The translations under genes were made by a program, and so were the position numbers. From Phoma sp. XZ068 (Eukaryota; Ascomycota; Dothideomycetes; Pleosporales; Didymellaceae), in the NCBI GenBank assembly GCA_004835665.1, contig RBKR01000010.1, positions 558,001 to 622,000 of the forward strand: a stretch of DNA of 64,000 nucleotides, read 5' to 3'. Below are positions 59,834-64,000 of the stretch, piece after piece. A model generated the notes under the pieces. The model ran no database searches. It worked only from the letters and a program-made list of their open reading frames with translations, and was not told where the DNA came from. The stretch's first letter is position 1, and each line of letters begins with the position of its first letter.

Positions 59834-62800
59834 ATGATGCAACGGTTTCTTAGGTTCCAGTCGAGATACAGCGGCAAGAGGGTATGTACCCCAAGGCAGC
59901 GCTCTCCTCTGCACGCTCTGACGCTCAAGCAGGCTCCTGCGACACTCTCCACATCCTCGTTAGCAGAAGCGCCTGCGCCCTCGCCGCCAGCACAAGCAGC
60001 CGGTGCAGTTCAGCATGGCCTGCAAGTCGTGTGTGAGGGCATCAACCCGGTCATCGAGTGTGTCCGCCCACTGTCTTTTCACTCTCCGCTCAGCAGCTGA
60101 TACAACCCCAGCATCGTCGCGGTCCACGGCCTGAACGGCCACTGCGAGAAAACGTGGACGGCGGGTAACGGCGTCAACTGGCTGCGCGACCTGCTCCCGC
60201 ACGACCTGCCGAACGCGCGCATACTCAGCTGGGGCTACGACGCGAACACGCACAGCGGGTCGCGGGTGAGCTGCCAGTACTTGTTCAACCATGCGCGAAC
60301 GCTGGTGTCGGACCTGTGCCTGGAGAGGCAGGTGACGCAGGTGCGCAGTAGACGCAATGCTGTGTACGAGGCTGGGGAGGGCTAACGTCAAGGCAGACGA
60401 ACAAGCGGCCGATCATCTTCGTGGCGCACAGCCTGGGCGGGATCATCGTGGAGAGCGTGAGTTGGGTTTCTGAAGCCATGTCGAATCGCTCAACTGACAG
60501 ATGCAGGCGCTCATCCACTCGGACGCTGCTAGGCGAGGCGCTCTCGAAGAGCACCGCTCGATCAAGCTGTCGACGTATGGCGTCCTGTTCATGGGCACCC
60601 CCCACCAAGGCGGCAGCGGCGTTGCGCTGGGCAGGCTGATGGTCAACGTGGCGTCGGTGTTCGTGGCGGCAGACGACCGGCTGCTGCAACATCTAGAACG
60701 GGATTCGGAGTGGCTGCAGCAGCAGCTGGGGCAGTACGGGCCGATCAGCGGCGACTTTGTGACCAAGTTTGCGTACGAGGAGTATGCGACGCCGACGGTG
60801 CTCGGCGGGTCGATGGTTGTCAGTTGACACAAGACGGCTGGTACGCGGCAGCAGCTAACATGGCTAGGTTGTTCCCCGAGCGTCCGCTGTAGTGCCAGGC
60901 GCTGCAGACGGCGAGCCGATCGCGATACACGCCGACCACATCAACATGGTCAAGTTTGGGTCGAAGTCAGACCCTGGATACAAGACGGTGTCGGGCCACC
61001 TGCGGCTGATGGCTACACGTTCGGGCGAGGCGATCGGTCAGCGGTGGGACACGGAGGGCAAGCTAGACGCGGGTACGTAGACCAGTCTGGTAGTCGCGTT
61101 AGCGAAGATAATAGCATCAGTAATGACCAGCTATCTGCAGTTCGCTCCAACGAGATCGTGGCATCGTTTGCAGTCCAATTCAGCGTGCCAGAGGTGTCGC
61201 ACGTCGAGCGCTTTGTCGGTCGGAAGGAGGAGCTCGACGCAATCCACGAAAACCTTCAGCACAACGGGTCTCGCAGGACAGTCGTGGTGCATGGCCTGGG
61301 TGGGATGGGCAAGACGCAGCTAGCGCTGGCGTACGCGCAGCGACACAGAGACGAGTACTCAGCCGTCTTCTGGGTGAATAGCAAGAGTGAAGACACGCTG
61401 AAGCAAGGCTATGCAGCTGTAGCAGACTGCATCTACCGCGAGCATCCGTCGCTCACGCATCTGAAAGCAGTCGCTGAGGGCGGCAACCTCGACGAGGCGG
61501 CAGAAGCGGTCAAGCGGTGGCTGAGCAGCGCTGGGAACGACCGATGGTTGGTCATCTACGACAACTACGACACACCAAAGCTGCCAGGGCACAACGAGCC
61601 AGGCGCATTTGATATCCGGCTGTATCTTCCGCAAGCAGACCACGGAGCTGTACTGATCACAACGCGATCATCTCAGCTGCAACTGGGCCGTCCTGTTGCG
61701 GTGAAAAAGCTGCAGAGCATCGAGCAGGGCCTGGACATACTATCACAAGCATCGAAGCGAGACGGGCTAAGCACTGGTAAGCAACGCTCTTGCACCTCGT
61801 TGTATAGCTCATCGTAAGTGCTGCTTACACAATACCAAGACCCTGACGCTCACGCGCTGGCGCGCGAGCTGGACGGCCTGCCGCTTGCTCTCGCCACAGC
61901 CGGCGCCTACCTTCACCAATTGTCGACCAGCTTCGCCGACTATCTGCAGCTGTACAAGGCGTCGTGGCTGCGGCTGCAGCAGAAGACGCCGCAGCTGCTG
62001 TCGTACGAAGACAGAGCGCTGTACTCGACGTGGAACATCTCGCTCGAGCACGTCAAGCAGCAGAGCGAGCTGGCAACAAAGCTTCTGCAGCTGTGGGCGT
62101 ACTTTGACAACCAAGACGTGTGGCTGGAGCTTCTGCAGGAGTGCCGGGCGGATGGTCCAGCGTGGTTCTCGGAGCTGGCAGAGGACCAGCTTAGCTTTGA
62201 CGAGGCGGTAAGAGTACTCTGCGACCATGCGCTTGTCGAGGCAGGTGCAGCGTTTGGGGGTGATGGCAAGGAGTCACGTGGATATGGCATGCACAGCTGC
62301 GTGCACGCGTGGACGATACATGTGGTGAACGAGGGATGGGACGACGGCATGGCCAGACTTGCGCTGAGGTGTGTAGGCTCGCACGTACCCAGAACAGATG
62401 AGGTACAGTGCTGGATCACGCAACAGCGGCTGCTTCGGCACGCGAGCCGGTCTCGAGGCTACATAGATGGCATGTTGGCTGGGCAAGAGGACAACAGAAC
62501 TACAGTTGATGCAGTGCACAATCTAGGCCGTCTCTACGCACGTCAGGGCAAGCTAGACGAAGCTGAGGAGATGTACGGGCGAGCGCTGGAAGGAAGAGAG
62601 AAAGCACTTGGGCGCCATCACACGTCGACGCTCAACACGGTCAACAACCTGGGCAACCTCTACGCGGATCAGGGCAAGCTAGATGAGGCAGAGGAGATGT
62701 ACGGGCGAGCGCTGGAAGGATACGAGAAGGCACTTGGGCGCCATCACACGTCGACGCTTGATACGGTCAACAACCTGGGCAACCTCTACGCGGATCAGGA

Positions 62801-64000
62801 CAAGCTAGACGAGGCTGAGGAGATGTACCGGCGGGCGCTGGAAGGATACGAGAAGGCACTTGGGCGCGACCACACGCCGACGCTGATGACGTTCAATAAC
62901 CTGGGCCTTCTCTACGCAGCTCAGGGCAGGCTAGACGAAGCTGAGGAGATGTACGGGCGGGCGCTGGAAGGAATGGAGAAGGCACTTGGGCGCCATCACA
63001 CGTCGACGCTTCGCACGGTCAACAACCTGGGCCTTCTCTACGCAGCTCAGGGCAGGCTAGACGAAGCTGAGGAGATGTACGGGCGGGCGCTGGAAGGAAT
63101 GGAGAAGGCACTTGGGCGCCATCACACGTCGACGCTTCGCACGGTCAACAATCTAGGCAACCTCTACGCGGATCAGGGCAAGCTAGATGAGGCAGAGGAG
63201 ATGTACGGGCGAGCGCTGGAAGGATACGAGAAGGCACTTGGGCGCCATCACACGTCGACGCTTGATACGGTCAACAACCTGGGCAACCTCTACTGGAATC
63301 AGGGCAAGCTAGACGAGGCTGAGGAGATGTACGGGCGGGCGCTGGAAGGATACGAGAAGGCACTTGGGCGCCATCACACGTCGACGCTGATGACGTTCAA
63401 TAACCTGGGCCTTCTCTACGCAGCTCAGGGCAGGCTAGACGAAGCTGAGGAGATGTACGGGCGGGCGCTGGAAGGAATGGAGAAGGCACTTGGGCGCCAT
63501 CACACGTCGACGCTCAACACGGTCAACAACCTGGGCAACCTCTACTGGAATCAGGGCAAGCTAGAAGAGGCAGAGGAGATGTACGGGCGAGCGCTGGAAG
63601 GATACGAGAAGGCACTTGGGCGCCATCACACGTCGACGCTTCGCACGGTCAACAACCTGGGCAACCTCTACGCGGATCAGGGCAAGCTAGATGAGGCAGA
63701 GGAGATGTACGGGCGAGCGCTGGAAGGGTACGAGAAGGCACTTGGGCGCGATCACACGTCGACGCTTGATACGGTCAACAACCTGGGCCTTCTCTACGCA
63801 ACTCAGGGTAGGCTAGACGAAGCTGAGGAGATGTACGGGCGGGCGCTGGAAGGAATGGAGAAGGCACTTGGGCGCCATCACACGTCGACGCTTCGCACGG
63901 TCAACAACCTGGGCCTTCTCTACGCAACTCAGGGTAGGCTGGACGAGGCTGAGGAGATGTACGGGCGGGCGCTGGAAGGATACGAGAAGGCACTTGGGCG
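59834..64000 (+). CDS. NLR-like receptor: alpha/beta-hydrolase, NB-ARC, TPR array (3' end beyond window)
   Basis: Seven exons fit one frame: 59834-60057, 60112-60340, 60397-60456, 60507-60818, 60868-61072, 61141-61776 and 61840 to beyond 64000; introns are 49-68 nt. Residues about 75-320 form a SesB/SERAC1-like hydrolase: DIVAVHGLNGHCEKTW, FVAHSLGG (nucleophile Ser 163), GVLFMGTPHQGGSG, IHADHINMVKF (His). The NB-ARC domain has ERFVGRKEEL, the P-loop GLGGMGKT (395-402), WLVIYDNYD (Walker B), VLITTRSSQL and LDGLPLALATAGAYL. From residue 779 come 42-residue TPR units, eleven complete and one partial, almost identical. Fungal proteins of this plan act in non-self recognition and heterokaryon incompatibility-type cell death: the repeats sense a ligand, NB-ARC oligomerises, the hydrolase executes. 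No stop or shift is seen. Confidence 0.93.
62508..64000 (+). repeat. Tandem 126-bp TPR-coding repeat
   Basis: Units start at 62508, 62634, 62760, 62886, 63012, 63138, 63264, 63390, 63516, 63642, 63768 and 63894 (partial). Each encodes NNLG.LY..QG.LDEAEEMY then GRALEG.EKALGR.HTSTL. Differences are confined to a few codons, and whole units differ by only a handful of bases, so the array is prone to unequal exchange and to assembly collapse. Confidence 0.97.

Noticed and set aside
62508..64000. The regular 126-bp tandem array as a CRISPR or satellite
   Set aside because: The units are contiguous coding DNA without spacers, in frame with the upstream NB-ARC exon, and encode canonical TPR helices.

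Overview
The window is nuclear DNA of a filamentous ascomycete, most likely a Dothideomycete (the class is inferred). Support comes from short introns of about 46-98 nt with CTGAC/CTRAC-like branch sites, a fungal OLE1 desaturase, SUR7/PalI, AflR-type Zn2Cys6 and NmrA-like proteins, a fungal NLR-like receptor, and many Fot1/pogo-type transposons. Several decayed copies carry CAG-to-TAG and TGG-to-TGA/TAG stops of the kind left by repeat-induced point mutation (RIP). Genes are sparse and most of the window is mobile DNA, nested insertions and broken genes.

Layout. 1-12 kb: a spherulin-4-like membrane protein cut by the window edge, a Fot1 remnant, an AflR-like regulator at 2634-3950, an unknown repeat-associated gene with in-frame TAG stops, a dead PD-(D/E)XK nuclease-like gene, and a Reg1-like (DUF1752) phosphatase-regulator gene split by a SINE-like retroposon with a 14-bp target duplication. 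14-25 kb: Fot1 remnants, a nearly complete Fot1 element (16406-18251), a 5'-truncated Ty3/gypsy chromovirus-type element whose 3' end carries a spliced antisense zinc-finger/coiled-coil gene, a second retroposon copy, and the tail of another Fot1-like transposase. 25-34 kb: a decayed TPR gene, an intact OLE1-type delta-9 desaturase (28104-29540), then truncated or broken F-box-like, NmrA-like, LPMO-like and two-TM genes. 34-44 kb: a MULE fragment, a Fot1-like element with the third retroposon copy inside, an intact secreted Cys-rich anchored protein (39330-40282), a dead PTH11-like receptor, and an intact Fot1-like element (42363-44240). 44-58 kb: an intact secreted glycoprotein, a hAT fragment, a dead GH43 arabinanase, two 253-bp solo LTRs, an almost intact Fot1-like element inserted into an older one, an intact five-exon Gre2-like reductase (54240-55501), a SUR7/PalI gene with one frameshift, a small Cys-rich protein and a MITE-like repeat.

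59.8-64 kb: the most notable gene, a seven-exon NLR-like receptor with an alpha/beta-hydrolase (SesB/SERAC1-like) domain, an NB-ARC domain, and at least eleven and a half near-identical 42-residue TPR units. It runs off the window still open.

The genes do not form an operon-like pathway. They are single housekeeping, surface or secreted, and self/non-self-type genes scattered through a transposon-rich compartment. The less familiar elements are a SINE-like retroposon of about 0.75-0.9 kb with an ACCA-repeat tail (three copies), the antisense gene inside the gypsy element, and Fot1-like termini built from repeated 15-17-bp motifs.
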